This document shows, in pieces, positions 1 to 7,470 of a DNA stretch of 64,000 nucleotides. A program made the position numbers and the translations under genes. The notes under the pieces were generated by a model. It did not search any database and was not told the DNA's origin. It worked only from the letters and a program-made list of their open reading frames with translations. The DNA comes from Gammaproteobacteria bacterium (GTDB lineage: Bacteria > Pseudomonadota > Gammaproteobacteria > GRL18): contig JADGDG010000013.1 of the NCBI GenBank assembly GCA_016744995.1, positions 60,141 to 124,140 of the forward strand. Reading direction: 5' to 3'. Numbering within the stretch: the stretch's first letter is position 1; the number at the start of each line of letters is the position of its first letter.

Positions 1-336
1 ATCTATTGCTAAAACTGAAAAACCATATTTATTCAGTTTGTTTGCGATTACATCAAGATGTCCCAGATCTTCCTGGTTTCCATGAAAAAATAATAGTAAG
101 TATTTTTCTTTAGAAGATCTCCAAAACCTTGTTGCTATCTGTTCACCATCTGGGCTTGAAATAAGTTGCACACCATGTGTACTTTTTGTGTAGCTACTAT
201 CATTATAAGGAAATATAAATCTTTCTGAGAAAAATAAAGCAATGAAAAATAATATTACATAAATAATGATTAGAGAACGAAAAAATCTTTTCCAGCTTAA
301 TTCACCAACAAGTATAGTTCTCCAATTTATCTTCAT
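1..336 (-). CDS. Partial alpha/beta hydrolase (cassette gene, cut by window edge)
   Basis: An uninterrupted minus-strand frame begins at an ATG at 336 and runs off the window start (112 codons seen). The N-terminus is basic, then one membrane segment at about residues 20-37, then a globular part containing LLLFFHGNQEDL and ending FSVLAID. The HGN motif after a hydrophobic strand is the oxyanion-hole region of S33-type alpha/beta hydrolases; the nucleophile elbow would lie outside the window. An attC-like site lies directly upstream, so this is the next cassette of the array. An esterase or lipase-like membrane-anchored enzyme is inferred; the substrate is unknown. Confidence 0.7.
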   Translation of the reverse strand, partial: MKINWRTILVGELSWKRFFRSLIIIYVILFFIALFFSERFIFPYNDSSYTKSTHGVQLISSPDGEQIATRFWRSSKEKYLLLFFHGNQEDLGHLDVIANKLNKYGFSVLAID

Positions 337-404
337 TCTAAAATAATTATTCCTACTATTTTATTCCTGAGTTAATTTGTTTGATTTGATTATATTACAC
401 TATA

Positions 405-535
405 AGCTAACGTCGTTGCAATTTGGCACTAGGGCAAGGAAATAGGTAATTATAAAATAATTATCTTTCACCAACTTCATGAACTTTTAAAAAAACCACT
501 AAGCCCCAGTGATCAAATTCATGACTTGGTTATAT
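405..535 (-). other. attC-like recombination site 1
   Basis: On the minus strand the site starts with ATATAAC (R'' position) just after the stop of the 550-855 gene and ends with GTTAGCT (405-411), a match to the R' consensus GTTRRRY. The interior has the CACTGGGGCTTAG motif seen in the sites at 875-999 and 3855-3981. About 131 bp, within the range of long attC sites. Folding was judged by eye only. Confidence 0.6.
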
Positions 536-549
536 GCTTTTGATGATTA

Positions 550-855
550 TTATACAATTGACAGTATAGCCAAAAACAAACCAAAGACCGTAAGTGCTAT
601 AGGACGCCAACAATCAAATACAGGAAAGAAATCACCTGTTTCTTTATTTTCTTTTAAATTTGACCATGTATAAATAACGCCCAATAGTGTAAAGACAATT
701 CCTGTTATAAATGGATAGTTTGACATATTGCCTTCTATTTTTGAATCCAATACATCTATCCCAAAAAATCGCCAAGTGAGGAAAAAAATAAGACCTAATA
801 CAAGTAGTGTAATATATGCCCAATCACTAAACCCTTTAGGTTTTGTTCCTTTCAT
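550..855 (-). CDS. Small membrane protein, cassette-borne
   Basis: 101 residues with three hydrophobic segments (about 12-30, 46-63 and 82-101), so probably an inner-membrane protein. The ATG at 855 follows the upstream attC-like site, and the TAA is followed within 12 bases by the next attC-like site, giving the usual one-gene cassette layout with no internal promoter obvious. I do not recognise the family. It resembles the many small integral-membrane proteins found in sedentary integron arrays; function unknown. Confidence 0.6.
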   Translation of the reverse strand: MKGTKPKGFSDWAYITLLVLGLIFFLTWRFFGIDVLDSKIEGNMSNYPFITGIVFTLLGVIYTWSNLKENKETGDFFPVFDCWRPIALTVFGLFLAILSIV

Positions 856-874
856 GTTTGAAAATCCTTGATCA

Positions 875-999
875 CATAATGTCGGGTTGTTTATTCACAG
901 GGACTAAAGAAAGAGAACAATAAAATTTTTACTCTCTAGGAACACTCAACTCAATTTTTAGAAATCGCTAAGCCCCTGTGAACCAACCCTTGGTTAGAT
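875..999 (-). other. attC-like recombination site 2
   Basis: Minus strand: R'' ATCTAAC (993-999; perfect RYYYAAC) follows the stop of the 1009-1449 gene. Two arms pair well: GGTTGGTTCACAGGGGCTT near one end and TCCCTGTGAATAAACAACC near the other. The R' end is degenerate (CATTATG, 875-881). About 125 bp. The paired arms with unpaired extra bases are typical of attC. Confidence 0.65.
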
Positions 1000-1008
1000 A
1001 TTATTAGT

Positions 1009-1449
1009 TCATGCTCTATTATAGGGATATTTTTTATTTACTAAAAAGGCAGTATATCCACCAAAAAATAGGGCAAAAATCATTTCAAGCCATGCCTCAA
1101 CTGAGACACCTATAATGACAGCCAAAATGGATCCCAGTATGTAAATTGTTTTAGCAATTATATCTTTTTCATCAGGTGTAACAATTGAGGGCAACAATAC
1201 AGTAAGAATTGCCGAAATTGAAACACTTAGTATAATACATCCTCTTTCTATATTTCTAAATGAAGATGAATAACAAGTACCCGAATGAAAACTATCTGTT
1301 GGACAAAAAAGATATCCAGCAACATATGTTATATATGATGTCAAAAAAATCAATGACACGAGACCAATTGATGCTGCTGGCAATATTAAAAGATACCTCA
1401 TTAATTTTATCATTGCTTGAGCGCCATTACAGGACAGCCATAATTTCAT
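1009..1449 (-). CDS. Multi-pass membrane protein, cassette-borne
   Basis: 146 residues at most; ATG codons at residues 1, 13 and 17 are all possible starts, and the segment before residue 13 (LWLSCNGAQA) looks like read-through, so the true N-terminus may be MIKLMRYLL. Four hydrophobic segments (about 18-48, 72-92, 103-120, 122-137) with a Cys-rich loop between the first two. No family recognised. TGA is followed directly by an attC-like site. Likely inner-membrane; role unknown. Confidence 0.55.
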   Translation of the reverse strand: MKLWLSCNGAQAMIKLMRYLLILPAASIGLVSLIFLTSYITYVAGYLFCPTDSFHSGTCYSSSFRNIERGCIILSVSISAILTVLLPSIVTPDEKDIIAKTIYILGSILAVIIGVSVEAWLEMIFALFFGGYTAFLVNKKYPYNRA

Positions 1450-1568
1450 TCCCGATTACTGGTTAGAGTTTTGTTTTAAAAATTTAACAGTTAAGTCAAA
1501 AGTACTTTATGAGTGGCTTGTTAACATTGCCAAAGACAAAAAGTCCCAGTGGAAATTTTACTTAGAAA
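1446..1568 (-). other. Degenerate attC-like spacer
   Basis: The spacer between two cassette genes keeps only parts of an attC: CCACTGGGACTT (cf. CACTGGGGCTT in neighbours) near 1540-1552 and a R''-like CTCTAAC near the other end. No convincing R' box is present, so the site is probably decayed. Called from position and partial motif only. Confidence 0.3.
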
Positions 1569-2018
1569 TCAATCAGTTTCACTTAATTCTTCTTTAGTAT
1601 TTTCTGGTTTTTCGTTGTATTCGTTTACTAAGAACAGAAGAATCCCTTTTGCTTTAGCCATAGTTCCAAGAATAACAAAAAATAATGCTAAAGGGACAAT
1701 TCCTGCTTTAATTGGGCTTTCAATAGATGAAAAATAACTTGTGTAATAGAAAAATAACATTAAATAGCCTAAACCAACAACACCACTAAAAAAACCTTTC
1801 TTGTAATATTCATTGCCATTTTTAATAATTTCTTCTTTTTTCTGCATTGAAATTTTATCAAGAGGAATAATATATTTTTCTAAAAAATAGTGAATAAAGC
1901 CAAATGAAACAAAAAGTAAAACAGGATAAATCATGCCTTTAATTGACAAAGGTGATACATCCTTATTTATTAATGTTATATCAGCATTACTTATTATTAA
2001 AATTGATATTATTGTCAA
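1569..2018 (-). CDS. Membrane protein with possible ATT start, cassette-borne
   Basis: 149 residues from a TTG at 2018, three to four hydrophobic segments (about 28-47, 77-97, 105-125) separated by a charged stretch (KKEEIIKNGNEYYKKG), acidic C-terminus. The TTG has no ribosome-binding site. In the same frame an ATT at 2039 lies just behind GAGGTG (2044-2049) and would add the seven residues (M)KILLFI, extending a good hydrophobic N-terminal segment, so translation may start there. Family not recognised. Its 5' flank shares a repeat with the cassette gene at 4546-5073. Confidence 0.5.
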   Translation of the reverse strand: MTIISILIISNADITLINKDVSPLSIKGMIYPVLLFVSFGFIHYFLEKYIIPLDKISMQKKEEIIKNGNEYYKKGFFSGVVGLGYLMLFFYYTSYFSSIESPIKAGIVPLALFFVILGTMAKAKGILLFLVNEYNEKPENTKEELSETD

Positions 2019-2096
2019 TATAAATAGTAATATTTTAATAATACACCTCGATAAATCCTCTCTCTAATATCTTAGCATTTATACATTGTGTGCAGC

Positions 2097-2132
2097 ATTA
2101 CGTATAAATATCTGTTGTACAACGCCAATACA
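2097..2132 (-). repeat. Shared cassette leader, copy 1
   Basis: Minus strand reads GCGTTGTACAACAGATATTT then ATACGTAATGC; nearly the same block occurs at 5120-5152. In both places it lies upstream of a cassette gene, and after an extra 20 bases in this copy both continue with TAAGAT(A/G)TTAGA. It may be a cassette promoter or common cassette end. The rest of the 2040-2248 spacer holds no convincing gene; a full attC for the 2249-3370 cassette is not clear, although GCGTTGTAC could be its R' end. Confidence 0.45.
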
Positions 2133-2248
2133 GGATATATATGGACACCCCTTACCAATTTAGCGGCGACAACTATTCTGACACAGGGGGCTCAAGACAT
2201 GTGGAGCTTTGGACGTCAACTGCAACACTTTTTTAGCTGCTGTTCTAT

Positions 2249-3370
2249 TCATAGACTCTTTAAGTCCGCATAATTAGCCAGCTTTATTATATTACAGAAT
2301 CTCTGCCCCAAGGAGGCATTCTTATTTTTAAGCTGCCTAAAATACTCTTTTACTCTTTTATCCACCGTAAATATATCTACATACAATGCTAAAACAGACA
2401 TATGTTTGTCAATCATATTACTACCGTGTGCTCTTTTCTCATGCTTCATAGATTTATCTAAATATTCCCAAATAACCCATGTAGTACTGTCGCATGGGGA
2501 TATATCCTTAGCCTTATTTTCAGGAATATTAAGAGATTTCAATATTTGCCGCATCTTTGAATTATAAACAGCTAAACAACCTAAATCTCCAACTGTGGTA
2601 TTTGGTGTGACCTGATCCATCCTTACGCCAGCATTACGAACAAAAGACTCATATAAAGAAATTGAAGTATTTGAATACAGTGGTAGTGCTTCACTAATTA
2701 TGCTTTTAACAAATTCTCTAGCAACCCTAGATGGATCTCTTATCTTAATGTCACCTATTGATTCTAGGTTGGACACTAGCCTTTTTTCATACCTCCCAAT
2801 ATATTTTATAACCTCGTCATGACTTTTTAGCTTAAAGTTGCTCAACTCACTTAATTTAGTATCATTAACTTTCTTATCTTGAAGGTGTGATATTGACTCT
2901 ATCTCTTTATTTCTTTTAGAATCCATGTATCCTAGCAAACGAGCTTCAGAGTATACCTGCTCAAATTTGTTTACGAACGACTCTCCTGAACAGTACTGAA
3001 TTAGATTTTCTCTGAATTTTTTAAAAAGTACTTCAAAATCATAATCCGAGCTTTCAAGTAAATACTTTACCTCCAACTGGTGAATGTCATATATAGAGCC
3101 AAGGGCTCTATTGTCTTCAAAACTACACATCCAAGCGACAGTGGTAAACTTACTAATTAACGACCACCTGCCAAATATTATTGCCTCATTCTCGTGCTGT
3201 AATATTTCTTGAATATGATGGATAGTTATAAAGGGAATAAAACCATTTTCATTTAAAAATCTGACTACGTCCTTCGCATTATCAGAATTCTTGATATTTC
3301 TAGAGTAATAATCTTTTGCTAATTTTCCAAATATTGACGTATCAATTGATATTAATCTTGGTAAGATCAT
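2249..3370 (-). CDS. PIN-like nuclease-type cassette protein
   Basis: The open frame extends to 3466, but its first 32 codons run through the attC site of the next cassette, so the ATG at 3370 (MILPRLISIDTS) is the likely start, giving 373 residues. The N-terminus has a strand followed by an Asp (SIDTSIFGKLAKD) and then THHIQEIL, the order of acidic and helix motifs seen in PIN-like nucleases; this is a weak match by eye. The rest is helical and charged with no membrane segment. A stand-alone RNase or defence role is inference. An abundance of Asp/Glu/Lys distinguishes it from the membrane cassettes around it. Confidence 0.5.
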   Translation of the reverse strand: MILPRLISIDTSIFGKLAKDYYSRNIKNSDNAKDVVRFLNENGFIPFITIHHIQEILQHENEAIIFGRWSLISKFTTVAWMCSFEDNRALGSIYDIHQLEVKYLLESSDYDFEVLFKKFRENLIQYCSGESFVNKFEQVYSEARLLGYMDSKRNKEIESISHLQDKKVNDTKLSELSNFKLKSHDEVIKYIGRYEKRLVSNLESIGDIKIRDPSRVAREFVKSIISEALPLYSNTSISLYESFVRNAGVRMDQVTPNTTVGDLGCLAVYNSKMRQILKSLNIPENKAKDISPCDSTTWVIWEYLDKSMKHEKRAHGSNMIDKHMSVLALYVDIFTVDKRVKEYFRQLKNKNASLGQRFCNIIKLANYADLKSL

Positions 3371-3383
3371 TGAAATCACTCTA

Positions 3384-3458
3384 GTGTAACGTCGCAAATA
3401 ACCGGGATCAAATGAAGTGCAGCAGAATTTGCGATCCGAGTTAATTTGCTTTGTTAGC
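3384..3458 (-). other. attC recombination site (75 bp, near canonical)
   Basis: Minus strand: GCGCTAACAAAGCAAATT at one end and ATTTGCGACGTTACAC at the other; the GCTAAC/GTTACAC boxes and the complementary GCAAAT/ATTTGC arms are typical R''/L''/L'/R' elements. The R'' end overlaps the last codons and TAA of the 3441-3851 gene. It is one of the best attC matches in the window. Confidence 0.85.
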
Positions 3459-3851
3459 GCCTGCATATACCAACCAAAATACTACAGACATGAATAAACC
3501 ACCAAAACCATAAAACATGCCTTCAGCATACGGAGGAGGTTGAGGCCCAATTGATCGAATTACACACCAAATTCCAACAAATGTTCCAACTATCGAAACA
3601 AATATCACATTCAACAAGCCTAAACGGTTAAGAACATATACAGATGGCACCCCAACAATAAAGCCTAATACCAGCGTGATAATTAGATATGTTAGAGAAA
3701 GTGCTGGCAAATACTCCAACCTAGGATAAATACGACCAATGGGAAAACCAATCCAGTAATGGATGACTGCTAGTATTATTGAAGTTGCTGCGGATCCAAT
3801 AATAATTGCGGCACCAACTCGTTTCCAATTTATCTTAGTTGACCCATTCAT
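3441..3851 (-). CDS. Four-helix membrane protein, cassette-borne
   Basis: 136 residues with four hydrophobic segments (about 12-33, 48-70, 78-98, 110-131) and a Pro-rich loop (GPQPPPYAEG). Start ATG at 3851 lies four bases after the R' box GTTAGCG of the preceding attC, so the gene occupies the cassette from edge to edge. The final codons GCTAACAAAGCAAATTAA form part of the next attC. Family not recognised; integral inner-membrane location is predicted. Confidence 0.65.
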   Translation of the reverse strand: MNGSTKINWKRVGAAIIIGSAATSIILAVIHYWIGFPIGRIYPRLEYLPALSLTYLIITLVLGFIVGVPSVYVLNRLGLLNVIFVSIVGTFVGIWCVIRSIGPQPPPYAEGMFYGFGGLFMSVVFWLVYAGANKAN

Positions 3852-3854
3852 AAG

Positions 3855-3981
3855 CGCTAACGTTTGGTTGAGAGTTCATCAGAGTTCCAGAGAAGAAATT
3901 GAGAAGGGAAAACTTTTCGAAATTCTCCAGACTTTAAATAGTCGCTAAGCTCTGGTGATACACTCCGACCACTGGTTAAGT
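3855..3981 (-). other. attC-like recombination site
   Basis: Minus strand: R'' ACTTAAC (3975-3981; perfect RYYYAAC) immediately after the stop of the 3985-4431 gene; interior TCACCAGAGCTTAGCGA matches the TCACAGGGGCTTAGCGA of the 875-999 site; ends GTTAGCG. About 127 bp. Partly complementary arms (CACCAGAGCTTAG and CTCTGGAACTCTG regions). Confidence 0.75.
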
Positions 3982-3984
3982 CTT

Positions 3985-4431
3985 TTACTCGCCAACACAT
4001 AGCTCTTCAAGAAACTTCGTAAGTGATGGCGATAAATTCGTCATGTTATATTCCCAAGGTTCGCCATCATAATTAGCCTCTTCGTGATCCCAGTGAAATA
4101 GAGCACCTAGGGTCGATTTTTTTAGGGAAATACAAAAAACATCTCCCCCAGGACTTTCACCAATAGGTAGATAGCCCTCTGGAATCATATCTTTGTGCTC
4201 TTTAATCTGGCGAAGCAAGTCATCGTGATATGTTTCACCACATATGGCATAGAAGTGCCCGACATAATCAAAGTGTTGACCTTCATGGCGAACACCATTT
4301 AATACTGGCCTGCCACCATTATGTTTTAACAAAAACAATTTATATTTGGTTGGCAATTGATAGCCAATTTTTTCTTCAACATTTTGCAAGTCATTTTCGC
4401 TAATCGAATTATATGATTCTATGAATTCCAT
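3985..4431 (-). CDS. SUKH/SMI1-KNR4 family protein, cassette-borne
   Basis: 149 residues from the ATG at 4431, which has AAGGA eight bases upstream; the longer frame to 4500 crosses an attC and is rejected. The sequence opens MEFIESYNSISENDLQNVE and has the characteristic LPTKYKLFLLKHNGG block, then GDVFCISL and a C-terminal LSPSLTKFLEEL, matching the order of motifs in SMI1_KNR4 (SUKH) domains. In bacteria these are often immunity proteins against toxins, but stand-alone members are common. No toxin partner is adjacent; the neighbour at 4546-5073 is unassigned. Cytosolic. Confidence 0.75.
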   Translation of the reverse strand: MEFIESYNSISENDLQNVEEKIGYQLPTKYKLFLLKHNGGRPVLNGVRHEGQHFDYVGHFYAICGETYHDDLLRQIKEHKDMIPEGYLPIGESPGGDVFCISLKKSTLGALFHWDHEEANYDGEPWEYNMTNLSPSLTKFLEELCVGE

Positions 4432-4446
4432 TCTGATTCCTTCATG

Positions 4447-4530
4447 ACTTAACGCCTGCGCCTGAGGAGCGAAAAGCTTTGATTGTGCTTTTTCAAGCAA
4501 AGCTTTTCGCTTCCTTCAGCACGCATTTAT
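4447..4530 (-). other. attC recombination site (84 bp)
   Basis: Minus strand: starts near AATGCGTGCTGAAGG, ends GGCGCAGGCGTTAAGT; R' GTTAAGT (4447-4453) fits GTTRRRY exactly. The arms GAAGCGAAAAGCTTTG and CAAAGCTTTTCGCTCC pair almost perfectly. The R'' box is degenerate (AAT for AAC). Confidence 0.75.
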
Positions 4531-4545
4531 TAGAAATTAAAGTTA

Positions 4546-5073
4546 TTAATACTCATCAGTCATAGGTGGCACTTTTTCATCAAGTATCAATTTTTTTGCA
4601 ACTTTAACAAAGGTATCTTCTTCAATCGATTTTTCAAAGCTATCATAAGCATCATCATCAATATCTTCAGCATTATAGAAATTAATTTCATTTCCATTGT
4701 AATAACTAAATTCAGCCCCATCACCAAAAAGTGTGACCGTTATAAAGGATTCAATATTAGGATTCATGAAACACTCAAAAAACTCTTTGGAAAACTCATA
4801 AGGTGCTTCATTTATCTGTATTTCAATTGTCTTATCATCTAATTTCTTTATAAAAAATGTTTCACAAAGTTGTTTATCAAAATCTTGAATATCTGGATTA
4901 AATACTTTTGATGCATCAAAACCAGCATCTTTGAGGCCCTTTAGTTCTCTTTGGAAAGGATTTTGACTATGCGTATCATACGGATCAAAGTCTTTTAATA
5001 TTTCAAAAACGGTGTCAGCTTTATCTGTATTATTAAAAAGCATTTCACAATTAAGGCTATCATCTGATGACAT
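4546..5073 (-). CDS. Acidic soluble hypothetical protein, cassette-borne
   Basis: 175 residues, strongly acidic (runs such as EDIDDDAYDSFEKSIEED), no membrane segment or signal peptide. ATG at 5073 has AGGAG six bases upstream, the best ribosome-binding site in the array. I do not recognise the family. The size, acidity and position next to a SUKH protein could fit an immunity-type protein, but nothing in the sequence proves this. The upstream segment shares a leader repeat with the 1569-2018 cassette. Confidence 0.6.
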   Translation of the reverse strand: MSSDDSLNCEMLFNNTDKADTVFEILKDFDPYDTHSQNPFQRELKGLKDAGFDASKVFNPDIQDFDKQLCETFFIKKLDDKTIEIQINEAPYEFSKEFFECFMNPNIESFITVTLFGDGAEFSYYNGNEINFYNAEDIDDDAYDSFEKSIEEDTFVKVAKKLILDEKVPPMTDEY

Positions 5074-5368
5074 GTTTTCTCCTCTTGTACATAGTTAACT
5101 CGTATTTCTAACATCTTAGCATTACGTATAAATGTCTGTTGTACAATGCCGCGTGGATTGCCTGTAGACTTATTAATGGAAATTGTTTTTTGACATTCAA
5201 ACCGCAGAAGGTGATTCATGACACTCTGTCTTCTGTCAGAGTGGGATGAGACCTTAATTGAAGCCGAAACCGGGTGATTTCCATGGCTTAACAGACTTTA
5301 ATATACTCTTTTTTATCATAACAAACAATAATAGACCCTCAATCTGTAAGGTTGCTTTGTTTGGCACC
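5074..5368. other. Non-coding cassette segment with leader repeat and hairpin
   Basis: About 295 bp between the 4546-5073 start and the next attC. It holds the second copy of the shared leader (5120-5152; GTTGTAC is replaced by ATTGTAC) and a small hairpin, CACTCTG/CAGAGTG at 5222-5243. A second R'-like GTTAAGC lies at 5284-5290 on the minus strand, so a gene-less or decayed cassette may be present. No convincing gene on either strand. Confidence 0.4.
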
Positions 5369-5477
5369 CTTTAACGCCTTTTGTGCTGGATATCTATAGG
5401 GCTAAAGATTGTCGTCGATATTTTAATAATCCTTAAATTGTGGCTGTCCATAACCACTTCAACCTTATTCGTTAGGC
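5369..5477 (-). other. attC-like recombination site
   Basis: Minus strand: R'' GCCTAAC (5471-5477, perfect) begins four bases before the stop codon end of the 5481-6584 gene; a plausible R' is GGCGTTAAAG (box 5369-5375). About 109 bp. The internal arms are less clear than in neighbouring sites, so the far end is uncertain. Confidence 0.5.
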
Positions 5478-5480
5478 AGA

Positions 5481-6584
5481 TTATTCAACTATACCCTCTC
5501 GCTCTAAAACTTGACGAATATCCTCAAATATTGCTGAAATATTTCCCTTTGGAAATCGAATTTGCCCTAAACCTTGAATATTGCTAAATTCTTGACACCC
5601 ATCCTCCAACAGAACAATTGCCCTTTCGAAACCAAGCCTACCTTGAAATAAACCAACTTCATGAATAACATTCATACGTGCATGATGATTACCGTCTGCT
5701 TGTTCATCTTCAGCAGTCATTATTAAAAAAGCAATGCATGCTTGATCCAACATTTGAGCAAGACGAGTAATATTAGTAACACCAGCTACAGGAACTCTAT
5801 TAAACTCATCCCAAGGCAATCCCATTCTTTCACTAGCAAAGTCCTTAAGTTCCCGCCAATAGGGTGACCGACCATGACCAATAAAAATATTGGTTCCTAT
5901 CCTTTCTTCGACTACAGTTTTCTTTTCCAAGTTTTCAAGGTGACTAGCTAATTTCGATACATGCTTCTTTAACTCAGCGCATGTTTGGAACGGTTGTTTA
6001 GTAGCTATTGCATTAGCTAAAACAGCAATATGAGGAGGAGCAATTAAACCTTTTTCAATTGCTATCATATCTCTTGACATCATTTGTCCAGATGGCCTTT
6101 GATATTTGATAAAATCACTTTCAGAAAATATCTTAATTTTTTCTATTTTTTCAACCAGCCCCTTTAAAAACTTATCATTTTCAGGGTCGAAACTTGAATA
6201 GACAAGTGAAAGAGTTGATGATTTTATTTCCTCAAATAACTCATTTGCTTTTTCAGCCTCAAAATTAATTTTTTCTAAGGATGGGTTTCCAGCATTTTCA
6301 TTTATTAGCTGAACAACATCGTTAAACTTATATTCTCTCCATCCTCCCCGAGTTCCACTAGAGAATGCATCTTGAAATCCCCATTCCTGACTGAATTCCG
6401 CACCAGGTGGAGGAGAATTAAAATTTTCATAATAGACTCTAGAGTGATAGCCAAGCCAAGACCCTGACCAAGATTCACCAACATTATTGGCTGATTCAGT
6501 AAGGGCATCTATCTCTGGGAATTGAGACTCTGTAAACTGATTAAGCTTATTTGCCAACAAAAATAAATCCTTTGAAATTGTCAC
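5481..6584 (-). CDS. TIR-like (PCTIR/CAP12 type) effector, cassette-borne
   Basis: 367 residues, GTG start at 6584 with AAGGAG six bases upstream. The N-terminal two thirds is helical and unassigned. The C-terminal domain (about 225-350) runs NIFIGHGRSPYWRELKDFA, CIAFLIMTAEDEQ, ARMNVIHEVGLFQGRLG and RAIVLLEDG, which is the motif order of the TIR-like nucleotide-binding fold of CAP12/Pycsar effectors (PF10137-type), including the conserved Glu in the VIHEVG helix. Known relatives degrade NAD+ during abortive anti-phage defence. Here it stands alone in an integron-type cassette without a cyclase gene next to it. NADase activity is inferred from the family. Confidence 0.75.
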   Translation of the reverse strand: MTISKDLFLLANKLNQFTESQFPEIDALTESANNVGESWSGSWLGYHSRVYYENFNSPPPGAEFSQEWGFQDAFSSGTRGGWREYKFNDVVQLINENAGNPSLEKINFEAEKANELFEEIKSSTLSLVYSSFDPENDKFLKGLVEKIEKIKIFSESDFIKYQRPSGQMMSRDMIAIEKGLIAPPHIAVLANAIATKQPFQTCAELKKHVSKLASHLENLEKKTVVEERIGTNIFIGHGRSPYWRELKDFASERMGLPWDEFNRVPVAGVTNITRLAQMLDQACIAFLIMTAEDEQADGNHHARMNVIHEVGLFQGRLGFERAIVLLEDGCQEFSNIQGLGQIRFPKGNISAIFEDIRQVLEREGIVE

Positions 6585-6602
6585 CCTTACTCCTTATTGG
6601 TT

Positions 6603-6790
6603 GCCTAACGAGGCTGTAGAATTTCTCTATTTTTAGAAAAAATATATTTTTTTGGAAACTTATTACTTATAAAAACAACAACTTAAAAAGTTTAATTTTT
6701 CTAGAATTTGTAAAAAGTGAGTTATTCTACAACCTCAACGCCAAAATCATCGGGGCGTCTTTTTGCCTCTGATGCATTTTCTGGTTATAT
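6603..6790 (-). other. attC site split by a MITE
   Basis: Without the insertion this is a compact ~60-bp attC: R'' ATATAAC (6784-6790, overlapping the TAA of the 6785 gene), arms AACCAGAAAATGCATC and GATGATTTTGGCGTT that pair with the usual unpaired bases, and R' GTTAGGC. The R' box is now interrupted: GGCGTT ends at 6737 and GTTAGGC occupies 6603-6609, with the MITE between two copies of GTT. Confidence 0.8.
6610..6736. mobile_element. 127-bp MITE inside an attC R' box
   Basis: Terminal inverted repeats GAGGCTGTAGAATTTCTC (6610-6627) and, reading in from the other end, GAGGTTGTAGAATAACTC (6736-6719) match at 15 of 18 positions. The interior is very AT-rich and non-coding. The 3-bp direct repeat AAC flanks it (6607-6609 and 6737-6739). 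Non-autonomous; a matching transposase is not in the window. Confidence 0.8.
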
Positions 6791-7456
6791 TTTTATACAG
6801 TAGAGCAGCGCAACATTTTTTGGACGACTTTCTCCACCATTTTTACGAAGACGAAAATTAGCATCTCCAGGACCAGCAGTTCCAACATAGGCCCATGATG
6901 ACCAACTTCCATCATCTGGAACAGTAACCTCTCCGGTTGCTGGCATAGCATTGACCCCACCTTCAACTTTATGAATTGATACGGACATGTCAGGCTGCTT
7001 TTTTCCTGGTTCTCTTTGACCCTCTGGATCTACGCTAACTTGAGACTTGTCAATTCCTCTTATAAAACGGCCATACGCATTTTCGTACTCCACCCAACCA
7101 GAAGGACATTCTTTACTTTCAAATGGCACGATAGCTCCTTGGATATATTCATTTAAAATTGACTTTTGTTCTACGACATACTTTCCGAAAGCTGCTTCTT
7201 CTCTTTTACGAAACTGAATGAGAGTTTCCTCAGTTTCGTGAGCACTATTATTTAATTGGTCTATCTGTTCACCTAGTTTTTTTATAGTGTCTTTTGAAGT
7301 GTTGAGTGTTTTTATACCCCAACCACCAGACACTCCAAATATAAGGGCGATAACTCCAACCACCCAAACAATGTTTCGCAGTTTTTGAACATGATTTTCA
7401 AGATTTTTTATTCTTTCTTCCATAACTCTATACTCGATAAGTTTAATTTTTGTCAT
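6785..7456 (-). CDS. Membrane-anchored coiled coil with tail-fibre-like tip
   Basis: Start taken at ATG 7456, just downstream of the attC R' box; ATG 7420 (MEERIKNLENHVQKL) is an alternative. The larger frame to 7507 lies in the attC. Order: short coiled coil, one membrane helix (about 30-50 from the 7456 start, IVWVVGVIALIFGVSGGWG), long coiled coil (KDTIKKLGEQIDQLNN onward), then a globular end with CPSGWVEYENAYGRFIRG and a terminal SRPKNVALLYCIKI. RPKNVALLYCI is the hallmark of C-terminal receptor-binding microdomains of phage tail fibres and related trimeric tips. So it is probably a trimer displayed across the membrane. Role unknown; a phage origin of the tip is inference. Confidence 0.7.
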   Translation of the reverse strand: MTKIKLIEYRVMEERIKNLENHVQKLRNIVWVVGVIALIFGVSGGWGIKTLNTSKDTIKKLGEQIDQLNNSAHETEETLIQFRKREEAAFGKYVVEQKSILNEYIQGAIVPFESKECPSGWVEYENAYGRFIRGIDKSQVSVDPEGQREPGKKQPDMSVSIHKVEGGVNAMPATGEVTVPDDGSWSSWAYVGTAGPGDANFRLRKNGGESRPKNVALLYCIKI

Positions 7457-7470
7457 TTTGTAAATTTCAA

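Noticed and set aside
3371..3466. N-terminal extension of the 2249-3370 frame
   Set aside because: It runs through an attC site and overlaps the previous cassette gene; the ATG at 3370 after the R' box is the better start.
4432..4500. N-terminal extension of the SUKH gene
   Set aside because: It is encoded by attC stem sequence; the ATG at 4431 has a good ribosome-binding site and family-like start.
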